Positions 23,426 to 32,607 are shown, numbered from the stretch's first letter. The stretch is DNA of 43,077 nucleotides from an uncultured Gemella sp. (GCA_900555985.1 USNF01000008.1:1-43077), one strand, 5' to 3'. Program-made: numbers and translations. Notes: generated from the sequence alone by a model not told the origin.

Positions 23426-25840
23426 TTATAGTAAATCTCCATATCCTCTTCTAATTAATACTGTAGCTAATACATCTGATAATTTATTACTATCACTAAC
23501 TTTTGTTTCAGCTAATTCAGATCTTTTAACACGTTTTTTATATCTTTTTTTTCTTCTTTCTTCAGCTTGTTTTGCTTTTTCATCTTGAGTATTTGCTTGT
23601 TCTGTTTTTTTATCTTCCACAGGTTTTGTTGTTCCTTCGTGTGAATTCTGTTGATTTTGATTGTTTCCTACTACTGGTTTAGTTGTTTCTTCTTTTACAG
23701 TAGAGCTTGTTTCGTTATCAGCTGGAACAGTAGTTACTTTATCTACTAAAACTAATCTACTATCAATTAAATTAATTCCAAGATTAGCTAATTTATTAGT
23801 AATTTCATTTACAGTATTTTGGAATGCTAATTTATTTTCTAACAAGCTATTTGCTTCATTTAGAACTTTTAAGATTTCTTCTTTATTTTGTGTATAAGTT
23901 TTAACTGAAGCTTCATTTTTTCCACTTAAATCTACTGATGCATTAACTAATTTTGTTGCTGCATTCACTACAGATGTTAACTGTAATTTATTTGCTTCAT
24001 TTACTAAAATAGGTACAGTTATATTGTTTGTAGTGTTATCATCTAAATATAATACTTTCACTACCGCTTGTTTTGAACCTAACCCAGATAATAAATCATC
24101 TTTAGATACAATTGATAATTTAACATTAACTGGAAGTTTTGAAGTATCAACTCGTTTTAAAATATCATTATCAGCAAGACTATTTCCATACATTACTGAT
24201 AGTGGTTTATTATCAACTAACGTAGGTAAGAATGTAGCACTTAGAGTACCCTTCTCTGCTGATACTAATTTTAGTTTTTTCTGTAATGGATCAATATAAC
24301 CAACTCCACTCATTCCTTGACGTTTCCCGAAGTTAAAGTCTTTATGGTTATCCATTCGTTTTTCAAAGTAAGAACTATTTGCGTGTGCTCCAAAGCTATT
24401 TCCAATATTTATATTATGTTTAGTTTGTAAAAATTTAGGAACTACATTATCGTTATTTGTAACGTAGTTTGTTATTTCGTGATTTAAAGTCATTTTATCA
24501 GTTAAATCACTAGCTTTGCCCATTGCTCCTCCACCGAAGAAATTGAATAGTCCAGTATAGATTCTAGGAGCATTAAATGTATAACTTCCTCTATATGCTG
24601 CAAAACTCTTTTGTCTTGCTTCAGCAGTAGCACGTAAAGTTAGATATCCACCTAATGAATGTCCTGTAATATATAGATTTGTTATACTTTTATCATTTCT
24701 TAAAGAATTTAATAAATCTAATGTTGCAATACTTTCGTTTGATTCATTTCCTAATACTAATGCAGCATCAGCTTTTAAATCTCCTGCTTGAGCTACATTA
24801 GTTCCGGCAATAGCTAAAACTTGAATTTTTTCTCCATTTAAATATGGAAGAGTATTTTTTGTTTCGAATAATGCAGCATCTAATCCATTATCTTGGTGAT
24901 ATGTTTTCTTAAGAGACCAGAATGGAGCTAATTCATTATTCATCATTTTATGAAGATTAGATTTTAATGCACCTTCAGGAAGATCTTTTGTTAGTATATT
25001 TTCTATATTATTATCATTTTCATAAACTAAACTCATAAACATTGCCATATCACGTGCAGATACATTCCAAAGTAGTTTATCCTTATCTTCATTATCTGCA
25101 ATACCATCTCCATCAGTATCAGCAAGTTTAGGGTGAACATTGTATCCTAGGTATGTTCTTCCATCTTTTTTATAAATATATAATTCATCTTTATTTAAAA
25201 TACCATCTCCATCATCATCCGCATCTGGATTTAAAACAGCATTTTTATAAATTAAATTATCATATTTACCACCTTCTAAACCAATATAACCTTTAGAAAT
25301 TGCTTCTGCATACTCTGGTGTTAATTTAGAAATAATTTGAACACCTTTTTCAACATTTTCAGCTTCTACTTCTACCTTATTTGTAGGTTGTTTAGCATTT
25401 TCTTCTTCATTTTTCTTAATGATATTAGTTAATAATTCTTTTATGTTACTACTATCTGTAGTACGTTTATCTAGTACATTAAGTTCTTTAGATGATACTT
25501 CTTTATTTGTTGTAGTATCTTTTTGAGTTGCTTCCGCTTTTTTATTAGCATTAGCTGGTTGTGCTGATTCTACTTTTTTCTCTAGTGCATTATTAGCGTT
25601 TGTAGTTGAATTAGTATCATTTGCAGCTTGTTGCTTATTCACTTCTACTTTATTTGCAGGAACAGCTGCAGGCTGAATAGTATTTGCTGTAGTAGTTGCT
25701 ACTTCTGTTTTATTTTCTTCTACCTTATCGCTAGCTTGCGCATTAGATCCTAAGAAAAGTATAGAACCAATTGCAACAGAGGCAATTCCTACTGTAAATT
25801 TCTTAATTGAGTACTTCATAATTCTATCTTTTTTGAACAT
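23426..25840 (-). CDS. YSIRK-type secreted/surface class 3 lipase with calcium-binding repeats
   Basis: I start at 25840 (804 aa) because AAGGAG precedes this ATG and it gives a textbook YSIRK-like signal (YSIKKFTVGIASVAIGS, residues about 11-27). After it come a low-complexity Lys/Thr/Asn region (to about 170) and two thrombospondin-type-3 calcium motifs, DADDDGDGILNKDE (about 204) and LADTDGDGIADNED. The alpha/beta-hydrolase lipase domain has its nucleophile elbow TGHSLGGYL (about 391). Candidate Asp and His are in NNDNVVPKF and GAHANSSYF. The tail is Thr/Glu/Lys-rich, then the polybasic KKRYKKRVKRS, ending RRGYGDLL with no LPXTG anchor. It is probably a lipolytic enzyme, secreted at the septum; substrate unknown. 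Confidence 0.85.
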   Translation of the reverse strand: MFKKDRIMKYSIKKFTVGIASVAIGSILFLGSNAQASDKVEENKTEVATTTANTIQPAAVPANKVEVNKQQAANDTNSTTNANNALEKKVESAQPANANKKAEATQKDTTTNKEVSSKELNVLDKRTTDSSNIKELLTNIIKKNEEENAKQPTNKVEVEAENVEKGVQIISKLTPEYAEAISKGYIGLEGGKYDNLIYKNAVLNPDADDDGDGILNKDELYIYKKDGRTYLGYNVHPKLADTDGDGIADNEDKDKLLWNVSARDMAMFMSLVYENDNNIENILTKDLPEGALKSNLHKMMNNELAPFWSLKKTYHQDNGLDAALFETKNTLPYLNGEKIQVLAIAGTNVAQAGDLKADAALVLGNESNESIATLDLLNSLRNDKSITNLYITGHSLGGYLTLRATAEARQKSFAAYRGSYTFNAPRIYTGLFNFFGGGAMGKASDLTDKMTLNHEITNYVTNNDNVVPKFLQTKHNINIGNSFGAHANSSYFEKRMDNHKDFNFGKRQGMSGVGYIDPLQKKLKLVSAEKGTLSATFLPTLVDNKPLSVMYGNSLADNDILKRVDTSKLPVNVKLSIVSKDDLLSGLGSKQAVVKVLYLDDNTTNNITVPILVNEANKLQLTSVVNAATKLVNASVDLSGKNEASVKTYTQNKEEILKVLNEANSLLENKLAFQNTVNEITNKLANLGINLIDSRLVLVDKVTTVPADNETSSTVKEETTKPVVGNNQNQQNSHEGTTKPVEDKKTEQANTQDEKAKQAEERRKKRYKKRVKRSELAETKVSDSNKLSDVLATVLIRRGYGDLL

Positions 25841-26184
25841 ATTTTTCTCCTTGATATTCATCTTCTTTTTTTCAATTTTAACAAAATAATTATTCTATAA
25901 ATATTATATTTTTATATATTTATAAATAACTTTTCTTATTATACATAAATACATAATATTTTACAAACTAATTTTTAATATATATTTATATTATAAAGAA
26001 AAAATTTATATATTTTTTTTCAAAAAAACTTTTATTCAATCTATATAAAGTACATTATTTATCTCTAATTAACTATAAATCTACTTAAAACTTAATTTAC
26101 ACTGCTTTTTTAATATATTAAATTTCTAAAATAATTATTTTCTAATAGATTTATAAAAACCCTCTAATTTTTCAAAAAAAATTT
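25841..26184. other. AT-rich intergenic region upstream of the lipase gene
   Basis: About 340 bases, nearly all A and T. It carries the lipase promoter (25938-25966). I see no gene, and only homopolymer-like runs in the rest. Confidence 0.6.
25938..25966 (-). promoter_or_regulatory. Promoter of the lipase gene
   Basis: On the minus strand, TTGTAA (25966-25961), a 17-base spacer and TATAAT (25943-25938). It predicts an untranslated leader of about 90 bases. Confidence 0.65.
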
Positions 26185-26218
26185 AAAAAAGCAGATTGAA
26201 TATTTCAATCTGCTTTTT
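26185..26218 (-). terminator. Terminator of the queA-tgt-yajC operon
   Basis: AAAAAGCAGATTGAA and its perfect complement (stem about 15 bp, 3-base loop, arms about 26186-26200 and 26204-26218) lie immediately after the yajC stop, followed by T-rich sequence on the minus strand. Confidence 0.9.
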
Positions 26219-26219
26219 A

Positions 26220-26483
26220 TTATTTAGTCGCTAAGCTACGAATTGCGTTTCTATCTAATTCGATTTCTACTTTTGGTGCTATTCTAACTTTTACAGTTGC
26301 AGTCCCTACTTCAACGATATCACCATAGATTCCTGCAAATGTTACTATTCTATCTCCTTCTTTTAACGAATCTTGAAGAAGTTTTAATTCTTTATTTCTT
26401 TTATTTTGTGGTCTAATAATCATGAAGTACATGAATCCAAAAAGAAATACTATCATTAATATATTAATGTATTGTGCTTGCAT
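26220..26483 (-). CDS. yajC: Preprotein translocase subunit YajC
   Basis: YajC is a small inner-membrane partner of the SecDF accessory complex. The 87-aa protein has one N-terminal transmembrane helix (residues 6-22, INILMIVFLFGFMYFMI), the signature RPQNKRNKELKLLQDSLKEGD, and a beta-rich soluble domain with VTFAGIYGDIVEVGTATVKVRIAP. It follows tgt by 75 bases, the usual arrangement. Confidence 0.93.
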   Translation of the reverse strand: MQAQYINILMIVFLFGFMYFMIIRPQNKRNKELKLLQDSLKEGDRIVTFAGIYGDIVEVGTATVKVRIAPKVEIELDRNAIRSLATK

Positions 26484-26558
26484 ATTCTACCTCCTATAAT
26501 TCTATAATATTAATTCTACTATATACTAGCTAAAAAATAAACCGTTTTAAATAATTTA

Positions 26559-27713
26559 TTAGAAATTTTTAGGATTTTCTTTATTTAATCCATATTTTTC
26601 AAAGAATTCTTCTTTATAATCTAATAATCTATCTTCCATTATTGCTTGACGTATATTCTTCATCATATTTATTAAGAAATGAATATTATGTGTCGTTGCT
26701 AAACGTGCTCCAAAGACTTCATCTGCCTTAAATAGATGACGAAGATAAGCTCTTGTATAATTTTTACAACAATAACATGAACACTCTGGATCTAATGGTG
26801 TGAAATCTTCAGCATATTTAGCATTTTTTATTACAACACGGCCTTCAGAAGTCATACATGTTCCATTACGTGCTATACGAGTAGGTAATACACAGTCAAA
26901 CATATCAATACCTCTTAACACACCTTCGAATAAAGCATCTGGCGAACCTACACCCATTAAATATCTTGCTTTATTAGCCGGTAATAATGGTGTTACATGT
27001 TCCAATACTCTGTACATTTCATGTTTTGGCTCTCCAACAGATAAACCTCCTATTGCGTATCCAGGAAAATCCATACTTACTAAATCTTTTGCACTTTGTT
27101 CACGTAAATCATTATATCCTGCCCCTTGAACTATACCAAAAATACTTTGTGTTTTTGGATTTTTATGAGCCTCTAAACATCTTTCAGCCCATCTACTAGT
27201 TCTCTCTACGGATTGACGAATATATTTATAATCGTGATTAAAATCAGGACATTCATCAAATGCCATCATAATATCTGAACCTAGTGAATTTTGAATATGC
27301 ATTGCTTTTTCTGGAGATAAAAATAGCTTTTCTCCAGAAAGGTGATTTTTAAAATGTACACCCTCTTCTTCAATTTTTCTAAAATCACTTAAAGAGAATA
27401 CTTGGAAACCTCCTGAATCGGTTAAAATACTACCGTTCCAATTCATAAATTTATGTAATCCACCAGCTTTTTCTACAATCTTCTCCCCAGGGCGCAGCCA
27501 TAAATGATAAGTATTTGATAATATTATATCAGCCCCCATTGCTTTTACCTCTTCAGGTGACATTGTTTTAACAGTTGCTTGAGTACCTACTGGCATAAAT
27601 ACTGGAGTCTCAAAGCTACCATGCGGTGTATGAACAATTCCTAACCTTGCACCCGATTGTTTACAAGTCTTTATATGTTCATACCAAACTGCATTTTCTT
27701 TTACATCTCTCAT
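26559..27713 (-). CDS. tgt: tRNA-guanine transglycosylase
   Basis: Tgt swaps G34 in tRNAs with GUN anticodons for the queuosine precursor preQ1. The 384-aa protein has the family substrate motif DSGGFQVFSLSDFRKI (about 98-113), and GGLSVGEPKHEMYRVLE. The catalytic Asp region is MFDCVLPTRIARNGT, and the zinc site is DPECSCYCCKNYTRAYLRHLF with its downstream His. It is followed by yajC and preceded by queA at 23 bases. No preQ1 biosynthesis genes are in the window. Confidence 0.96.
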   Translation of the reverse strand: MRDVKENAVWYEHIKTCKQSGARLGIVHTPHGSFETPVFMPVGTQATVKTMSPEEVKAMGADIILSNTYHLWLRPGEKIVEKAGGLHKFMNWNGSILTDSGGFQVFSLSDFRKIEEEGVHFKNHLSGEKLFLSPEKAMHIQNSLGSDIMMAFDECPDFNHDYKYIRQSVERTSRWAERCLEAHKNPKTQSIFGIVQGAGYNDLREQSAKDLVSMDFPGYAIGGLSVGEPKHEMYRVLEHVTPLLPANKARYLMGVGSPDALFEGVLRGIDMFDCVLPTRIARNGTCMTSEGRVVIKNAKYAEDFTPLDPECSCYCCKNYTRAYLRHLFKADEVFGARLATTHNIHFLINMMKNIRQAIMEDRLLDYKEEFFEKYGLNKENPKNF

Positions 27714-27736
27714 ATAAAATTTTTCCTTTCTATTTA

Positions 27737-28765
27737 CTAAATTATTATCATTGCATCTCCAAAACTGAAGAATCTATATTTATTTTCTACTGCGATTTTA
27801 TATAATTCTAAAACTTTTTCCCTATTATAAAAAGCGCTAACTAACATTATTAGTGACGATTTTGGCAGATGGAAGTTAGTTATTAAACCATCAACACATC
27901 TAAATTCAAAACCAGGATAAATAAAAATATTTGTCCAACCTGATGCAGGCACAATTTTCCCATTATTATCTCTTGCAATTGTTTCTAGAGTTCTAGTAGA
28001 TGTTGTACCTACTGAAAATACTTTACCACCATTTTTTTTAGTTTCATTTATTACTTTGGCAGTTTCTTCATCAAGAGTATAATACTCCGAATGCATATCA
28101 TGATCTTCAATATTTTCAACAGAAACCGGTCTAAATGTTCCTAAACCTACATGCAGAGTAAGGTAAACTATATTAACACCTTTTTCTTTTATTTTTTCCA
28201 ATAACTCGTTTGTAAAATGTAATCCAGCAGTTGGAGCTGCTGAACTACCGACTTCTTTAGAATAAACAGTTTGATAACGTTCTTTATCAGTTAGTCTTTC
28301 CTTAATATATGGAGGTAAAGGCATTGTTCCCAACTCATCTAAACGCTCTTGAAAAATACCTTCATACTTAAATTCAAAATATCTAAAACCATCATCAAGA
28401 ACCTTAACACATTCAGCTTCCATAATACCATCACCAAATGATACAATACTTCCTACTTTAATTCTTTTAGCTGGTTTTACTAAACATTCCCATATATTAT
28501 GCTCTTTATTTTTTAATAGCAGCACCTCAATTGCTGCTCCTGTATCTTTTTTCTGCCCATATAATCGTGCTGGCATAACTCTTGTATTATTTAAAACTAA
28601 AGTATCCCCTGGATTAAAATATTCAATAATATCAGAGAATACTTTATGTTCATATGTATTTTCTTCTCTATTTATCGAAAGTAACTTACTAGTATCTCTT
28701 TTTAACAATGGTGTTTGAGCTATAAGTTCCTCTGGTAAATAAAAGTCAAATTCTTCTAATTTCAT
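27737..28765 (-). CDS. queA: S-adenosylmethionine:tRNA ribosyltransferase-isomerase
   Basis: QueA moves the ribosyl part of SAM onto preQ1-modified tRNA, forming epoxyqueuosine. The 342-aa protein has the N-terminal FDFYLPEELIAQTPL, NNTRVMPARLYGQK, SSAAPTAGLHFT (about 187-198), the LHVGLGTFRPV block, HSEYY, and NFHLPKSSLIMLVSAF near the end. It is the first gene of queA-tgt-yajC, with its own AGGAG site. Confidence 0.96.
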   Translation of the reverse strand: MKLEEFDFYLPEELIAQTPLLKRDTSKLLSINREENTYEHKVFSDIIEYFNPGDTLVLNNTRVMPARLYGQKKDTGAAIEVLLLKNKEHNIWECLVKPAKRIKVGSIVSFGDGIMEAECVKVLDDGFRYFEFKYEGIFQERLDELGTMPLPPYIKERLTDKERYQTVYSKEVGSSAAPTAGLHFTNELLEKIKEKGVNIVYLTLHVGLGTFRPVSVENIEDHDMHSEYYTLDEETAKVINETKKNGGKVFSVGTTSTRTLETIARDNNGKIVPASGWTNIFIYPGFEFRCVDGLITNFHLPKSSLIMLVSAFYNREKVLELYKIAVENKYRFFSFGDAMIII

Positions 28766-28872
28766 TTATAATCTCCTTTAAAAGTTACCTTTAATATTAT
28801 AGCTTGAATAACAAAACTTAGCAAGTTTACCGATGAATTTTATTAATATTTTCTGAACTTTTATATAATAAA

Positions 28873-28904
28873 AAGAGATACCTTCAAAAATAAAGATATC
28901 TCTT
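28873..28904 (-). terminator. Terminator after ftsW
   Basis: Arms AAGAGATA (28873-28880) and TATCTCTT (28897-28904), with a T run after the second arm on the minus strand. The stop of ftsW is at 28913. Confidence 0.8.
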
Positions 28905-28912
28905 ACAAATTT

Positions 28913-30118
28913 TTATTTATTTCCTCTTATATATTTTACATGAGCTAATACATTAGTTGCGATTCCTAAACCTATACTTAATATGAACATCGAACTTCCC
29001 CCATTACTTATAAATGGTAAAGGAACCCCTGTCATCGGTATAGATGCTGTAACTCCACCAATATTTACTACTGACTGAACAACTAATAAGCTTGCAAAAC
29101 CTATACAATACATTGCAGCAAATGTATTACGAGATTTTGTTCCGGCAATAATAACGCGACATATAAGCGCTGTTAAAAGCCCTATTACAAATAGTACTCC
29201 GACTAATCCTAACTCTTCAGCAATAATAGCTAAGATAAAGTCTGTATGTGCTTCTGGTAAGTAACCTAACTTCTGTATTGAGTTACCTAAACCTCTACCA
29301 AATAAACCACCATTACCAAATGCAATATATGAGTTTATAACCTGATCCGCTGCTGCACTTAAATCTTCCGAAAATGGATTTAAGAATACTTTAATACGAT
29401 TTGTTCTATATGAAGAACCACTAGAAAACGCACTTTTTACTAAAAGTAAGGCAACTACTATAACTATTGCCATAATTGCTAATGTTAATAATCTTTTAAT
29501 ATTTTTAAAATGCATATTAGAACATAATGTCATAATTCCGACAACAGATAATGTAATTAACATCATCCCTGTATCATTCTGGAAGAAAATTATCGCTATT
29601 AATGATAATGGTATCCAGAAAATATTTATTAATTCATTACTTGTACAAACTTTTCTAAGTTTATCTTTTCTCGTTTCTAATATGAATGCCATATATATTA
29701 TTATAAATAATTGTGCCAATGTTGATGGCTGGAAACTAAGAGCTCCAAGTCTTATCCATGATCTAGCACCATTAATTGATGAAGATGCAAATGGAATAAT
29801 TAATAATACAACCATTGCAAAAAATCCATATTGTAGTATATTTTTATCTCTAAAAACCTCAAATGGGATTGCAACAGAAAAAATAATAAATGTTACGAAT
29901 GATAATACAGCCCATATTGCTTGTCGTTTTAAAAAATAAGTAGTTTCTACTGGAACTGAAGATGTAAAAATCCCATACTTATTTCCTATCATACTAGCAC
30001 TATAAACCATAATACAACTTATTGTTAGTAAAGCTAACAACACAAGTGTATTGGTAATATCTAACTTAGTATGTCTTCTTTCATGTTTTACTGATTTTAA
30101 TGCTTTTCTATATACCAT
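28913..30118 (-). CDS. ftsW: FtsW/RodA/SpoVE-family lipid II polymerase, probably FtsW
   Basis: SEDS proteins polymerise peptidoglycan strands in the membrane at the septum (FtsW) or side wall (RodA). The 401-aa protein has about ten transmembrane helices and the SEDS signatures NGARSWIRLGALSFQPS (about 115-131), the large outside loop with PEAHTDFILAIIAEELGL (about 288), and MTGVPLPFISNGGSSMF (about 367). FtsW is favoured over RodA because it directly follows ylaN (3 bases), as in Bacillus ylaN-ylaO. A basic N-terminal stretch of about 20 residues precedes the first helix. Confidence 0.85.
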   Translation of the reverse strand: MVYRKALKSVKHERRHTKLDITNTLVLLALLTISCIMVYSASMIGNKYGIFTSSVPVETTYFLKRQAIWAVLSFVTFIIFSVAIPFEVFRDKNILQYGFFAMVVLLIIPFASSSINGARSWIRLGALSFQPSTLAQLFIIIYMAFILETRKDKLRKVCTSNELINIFWIPLSLIAIIFFQNDTGMMLITLSVVGIMTLCSNMHFKNIKRLLTLAIMAIVIVVALLLVKSAFSSGSSYRTNRIKVFLNPFSEDLSAAADQVINSYIAFGNGGLFGRGLGNSIQKLGYLPEAHTDFILAIIAEELGLVGVLFVIGLLTALICRVIIAGTKSRNTFAAMYCIGFASLLVVQSVVNIGGVTASIPMTGVPLPFISNGGSSMFILSIGLGIATNVLAHVKYIRGNK

Positions 30119-30120
30119 TA

Positions 30121-30402
30121 TTAGTTCACTTTACTCTGTAAATCAGTAGAATAGATTAAGCTTGCTTTTTCTTCTAACTCTGCAAGAATTTCTTTTCCTG
30201 CTTCATTAGTCATACATCCGATTTCTACCGCTAAATTTATCTCCTTAGATAAACCATAGATTTGCGTATCAATTACATCTTGATATAATGGGCATTTTTT
30301 ATCACCTTTAACTGATAAACATGCTAAAATCATTTCTTCAATTTTCATAACATCTTCTTCTATTCTTTTTCGAACTTTCAAAAATATAAGACTGTTTTCC
30401 AT
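30121..30402 (-). CDS. ylaN: YlaN-family protein
   Basis: The 93-aa protein matches the YlaN family (DUF1507). The identifying stretch is KKCPLYQDVIDTQIYGLSKEINLAVEIG, close to the CPLYEEVLDTQMFGLSREI pattern of Bacillus and Staphylococcus YlaN. Family members are needed for growth in low iron and have been linked to Fe-S supply and the Fur regulator. The start at 30402 has TAGGAG seven bases upstream, and that site overlaps the yqgQ stop codon. ftsW follows after 3 bases. Confidence 0.85.
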   Translation of the reverse strand: MENSLIFLKVRKRIEEDVMKIEEMILACLSVKGDKKCPLYQDVIDTQIYGLSKEINLAVEIGCMTNEAGKEILAELEEKASLIYSTDLQSKVN

Positions 30403-30412
30403 TCTTGTTCTC

Positions 30413-30613
30413 CTACCCTTCTGCTAGTTCCAGATTAATTTCATGTTTAATTATCGCCATAGCTCTAAGAAATTCTTCTTTAGAAATTAATTCTAGTCGT
30501 CTTAATTCTCTTACTTCATATTCTACCATACTTAACGTATGTTTTCTATCTTTCATATATATTAATATACCAAAAGATTTTAAAAACTGTTGTAAATCAT
30601 AAAAAGTTTGCAT
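30413..30613 (-). CDS. yqgQ: YqgQ-family small protein
   Basis: A 66-aa protein starting at the ATG at 30613 (MQTFYDLQQFLKSFGILIY); a GTG three codons upstream at 30622 is less likely because AGGG is best placed for the ATG. It matches the YqgQ family (DUF910), whose pattern is TFYDVQQLLK...E.ELRDLY..GLI.KEEY..A..ILKHEI. Function is unknown. It lies between the rhomboid homologue and ylaN, as in Bacillus where yqgQ neighbours yqgP. Confidence 0.85.
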   Translation of the reverse strand: MQTFYDLQQFLKSFGILIYMKDRKHTLSMVEYEVRELRRLELISKEEFLRAMAIIKHEINLELAEG

Positions 30614-30624
30614 ACTCTTCACCC

Positions 30625-32064
30625 TTAATATTTACTAAGCTCGTCTACTAAATTTTTATATTTTTCAATTTTATTTAGTTCGTAAGCTTTTTTAGCATAC
30701 TCTTTAGCATTATTGTAATTACCACCTTGACGCTCTATAAGACTTAAATTGTAGTAAAACGGTGCAAAGGTATTATCAAAATCTTTTCCTTCATTAAATA
30801 CTTTTTTTGCATCTTGAACAGATGATTGAGACATTTTTATCATTCCTAATTCATAATATGTTAGTGCTGATCTATTTTTTGAATCAAGTTCTTTTTCTAA
30901 ACTAAAAATTTGCTCATCTGTATAAGTATTTTGCAATCTTTTTTCTATTTTTCCTAATCTATAATTATTTATTGCATTTTTTGTATTTACTCCTGCGGCA
31001 TTTAAACCAAAGCCTAAAACTGAAATACAAAAAGTACCCACTAATATTATGTATAAATTACGTTTTTTCATTAGTGCTAACTCTATAAACACTCCAATTA
31101 TAAAAGCTAGGGCACTTAAAACTAATGATATTCTAAATAGCGCAACCATACAAGCTATATAAACTATAGAAATTGCACTTATATACATAAACTTTTTATT
31201 GTCATTTTTTCCACTTAATTGACTAATAAATAATGAACCCAATGCTCCAAAATAAGATACTACTGCAATATTAATATCAACAGAGAATCCAATTATCAGG
31301 AACAAATTAAGTATAAATGAAACTACTAAAATCGCTATGATCGAATTTAATAAATTTAATGATTTGTTCAATAGTACCGAGCATACCGCTGTTATAAGAA
31401 CAATTAATCCCAAGCTTTTTATATCGTCTATGACAAATGCACTAGTAAAAACTCTATAAAACTGTCCACTTATTATATTTTGATATCTATATTCTAAATA
31501 CTTATAAATTGATTTTTCACCATGAGTTACATATAGTAAAAAATAATGTAATATAAAGAACAGTAAATATATTCCAGTTAAAATATTGTATTTTAAATTA
31601 AATACACTCCTATTTACTGTATTTCTTTTATATAACTCTATAACCCTAGCTTTATATCTTTCAGTATCAGGAGTTTCATCAACAAATTTTAAATCTTTTT
31701 CTTGAACAAAAATTTTCTTGTTTTTATCATTATATAAAAATCTTTCAATAAACAATCTACTTGATATTCTATATTTTTTATAATCAAGCACTATATCATC
31801 AAATTCCGGAGAAACACAAAGAACTTTTATCTTCAAACTATTTAGTTTAAACATTTTTTTCAAGCGTTCATCATTTCTAATTATATTTGATATAACACCA
31901 TCTATTTCAGTTGATCTAAAGTATTCGCTATAAATAAATCTTATTATTTCATTATCTTCATTAATAAGCCAAACATCTTTTTTTTCAGGTCTATAGTATA
32001 AAATACTGTACCTATACTTTGTAATATAAAGATAAATTATCTTCCAAAATTTCTTGTCATTCAT
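30625..32064 (-). CDS. gluP: Rhomboid-family membrane protein, GluP/YqgP-like, predicted inactive
   Basis: At 479 aa the layout matches Bacillus YqgP: N-terminal soluble domain (to about 160), a rhomboid membrane core of six or seven helices (about 165-375), and two C-terminal TPR motifs (about 395-470: YYELGMIKMSQSSVQDAKKVF and the following unit). The catalytic features are gone: the Ser motif GxSG reads GALG (Leu at residue about 275, codon TTG), and the helix that should carry the catalytic His (usually AHIGG) reads SALAFIIG, with no His anywhere after it. The H/N pair of the second helix is also missing. It is probably a pseudoprotease. No good ribosome binding site precedes the ATG. Confidence 0.8.
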   Translation of the reverse strand: MNDKKFWKIIYLYITKYRYSILYYRPEKKDVWLINEDNEIIRFIYSEYFRSTEIDGVISNIIRNDERLKKMFKLNSLKIKVLCVSPEFDDIVLDYKKYRISSRLFIERFLYNDKNKKIFVQEKDLKFVDETPDTERYKARVIELYKRNTVNRSVFNLKYNILTGIYLLFFILHYFLLYVTHGEKSIYKYLEYRYQNIISGQFYRVFTSAFVIDDIKSLGLIVLITAVCSVLLNKSLNLLNSIIAILVVSFILNLFLIIGFSVDINIAVVSYFGALGSLFISQLSGKNDNKKFMYISAISIVYIACMVALFRISLVLSALAFIIGVFIELALMKKRNLYIILVGTFCISVLGFGLNAAGVNTKNAINNYRLGKIEKRLQNTYTDEQIFSLEKELDSKNRSALTYYELGMIKMSQSSVQDAKKVFNEGKDFDNTFAPFYYNLSLIERQGGNYNNAKEYAKKAYELNKIEKYKNLVDELSKY

Positions 32065-32078
32065 AATTTCATACTAAT

Positions 32079-32120
32079 ATTTAAAACTTAAATAGACTAA
32101 AGTCTATTTAAGTTTTAAAT
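32079..32120. terminator. 20-bp perfect hairpin between crr and the rhomboid gene
   Basis: Arms ATTTAAAACTTAAATAGACT (32079-32098) and its exact complement (32101-32120), with a 2-base loop. It includes the crr stop codon and last codons. There is no T tract after it, so it could be a weak terminator, an mRNA stabiliser or an attenuator. Confidence 0.6.
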
Positions 32121-32607
32121 TTGCTACTTCTTGTGAAAAATCTACATTCTCATTAAGTTTTAAAACATTGATACTTTCTATAGCATCCATATTTGTAACA
32201 ACACAAGGAGTAATAATATCCTTAGCTTTTTCTTTTACTAATTCTAAATCATATGTTAGTAATGTTTGACCTACTTCAACTTTGTCACCAGCAGATACTT
32301 TAACATCGAAACCTTCACCTTTCATAGCTACAGTTTCTAATCCAACGTGGATAAGTAATTCGATATCTCCTGATTTAATACCAAAAGCGTGTTTAGTAGG
32401 GAATACTTGAATGATTTCTCCAGCTACTGGTGATACTAGTGTTCCTTCTTCTGGAATAATAGCAAATCCATCTCCCATCATTTTTTGAGCAAATACTGGA
32501 TCCGGAACTTCAGTAATATCAACTACTTTACCTTTCATATAAGCTTTAAGTACTAATTCTGATACTTTTTCTTCTTTATTTCCAAATAATTTTGATAAAA
32601 ATCCCAT
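32104..32607 (-). CDS. crr: PTS glucose-type EIIA component
   Basis: EIIA-Glc passes phosphate from HPr to sugar-specific EIIB domains in the phosphotransferase system. The 167-aa single-domain protein shows the two family histidines, in FPTKHAFGIKS and IELLIHVGLETVAMKGEGFDV (the second is the phosphorylated one), with SPVAGEIIQV and GDKVEVGQTLLTYD. As a free-standing EIIA it probably serves EIIBC partners encoded elsewhere. The gene end folds into a 20-bp hairpin. Confidence 0.93.
   Translation of the reverse strand: MGFLSKLFGNKEEKVSELVLKAYMKGKVVDITEVPDPVFAQKMMGDGFAIIPEEGTLVSPVAGEIIQVFPTKHAFGIKSGDIELLIHVGLETVAMKGEGFDVKVSAGDKVEVGQTLLTYDLELVKEKAKDIITPCVVTNMDAIESINVLKLNENVDFSQEVANLKLK

Noticed and set aside
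23426..23470. LPXTG sorting signal expected for a YSIRK protein
   Set aside because: The C-terminus was read to the stop: there is no LPxTG-like motif and no terminal hydrophobic helix.
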